A model generated the notes under the pieces. The model was not told the DNA's origin and did not search any database. It was given only the letters and a program-made list of their open reading frames with translations. A DNA stretch of 6,456 nt from an uncultured Bacteroidota bacterium (GTDB taxonomy: Bacteria > Bacteroidota > Bacteroidia > Chitinophagales > Saprospiraceae): positions 1-6,456 of the forward strand of contig CALEIL010000003.1 in the NCBI GenBank assembly GCA_937876435.1. Direction: 5' to 3'. Both the position numbers and the translations under genes were made by a program. Below, in pieces: positions 6,443 through 6,456 of this stretch (its first letter is position 1; the number at the start of each line of letters is the position of its first letter).

Positions 6443-6456
6443 ATTATTGATTCCCA

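Overview
The window holds four genes, all on the minus strand and closely spaced. They read from high to low coordinates as a probable operon: a Tm-1-like (UPF0261) ATP-binding-domain protein (5112-6350), a phosphoenolpyruvate-hydrolase-family TIM-barrel protein (4205-5071), a very large multidomain lipoprotein (811-4149) and a small cupin (328-732). The gaps are 40, 55 and 78 bases, with no convincing terminator inside the block. I see no tRNA, rRNA, CRISPR array or mobile element.

The organism is most likely a member of the Bacteroidota, perhaps a Cytophagia/Saprospiria-type environmental bacterium. The reasons are the intermediate GC content, AT-rich leaders mostly without a Shine-Dalgarno sequence, a lipoprotein of the membrane-bound dehydrogenase/ThuA type common in Bacteroidota and the PVC group, and low-complexity intergenic repeats built on CTCAACC and CTTTCA(A/G) units. 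This placement is inference; no marker gene is present.

Region by region: 6351-6456 is the leader of the first gene, with a good GAGGAG ribosome-binding site and a weak AT-rich promoter candidate. The first two genes together correspond, in the same order, to the two halves of the tomato antiviral protein Tm-1, which exists as one fused chain in plants. Their normal biochemical role is not established. The third gene encodes an exported lipoprotein of 1112 residues with, in order, a lipobox, a sugar-dehydrogenase-type propeller with two calcium-loop motifs, HEAT-like helices, a galactose-binding-like beta domain, a cupredoxin with a complete type-1 copper site, and a ThuA domain. It has no CxxCH haem site, which relatives of this dehydrogenase class often carry. 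The fourth gene is a one-domain cupin with a complete set of metal ligands. Bases 1-327 are non-coding and consist largely of two copies of a compound repeat.

Working model (inference): the lipoprotein oxidises or processes a carbohydrate-type compound outside the cytoplasm, passing electrons to its own copper domain. The Tm-1 pair and the cupin act on a downstream intermediate in the cytosol. No substrate can be named from the sequence. The points most worth following are the copper-for-haem domain exchange, the split Tm-1 pair tied to it, a possible 16-codon leader ORF that overlaps the lipoprotein start by ATGA, and the modular repeat downstream.
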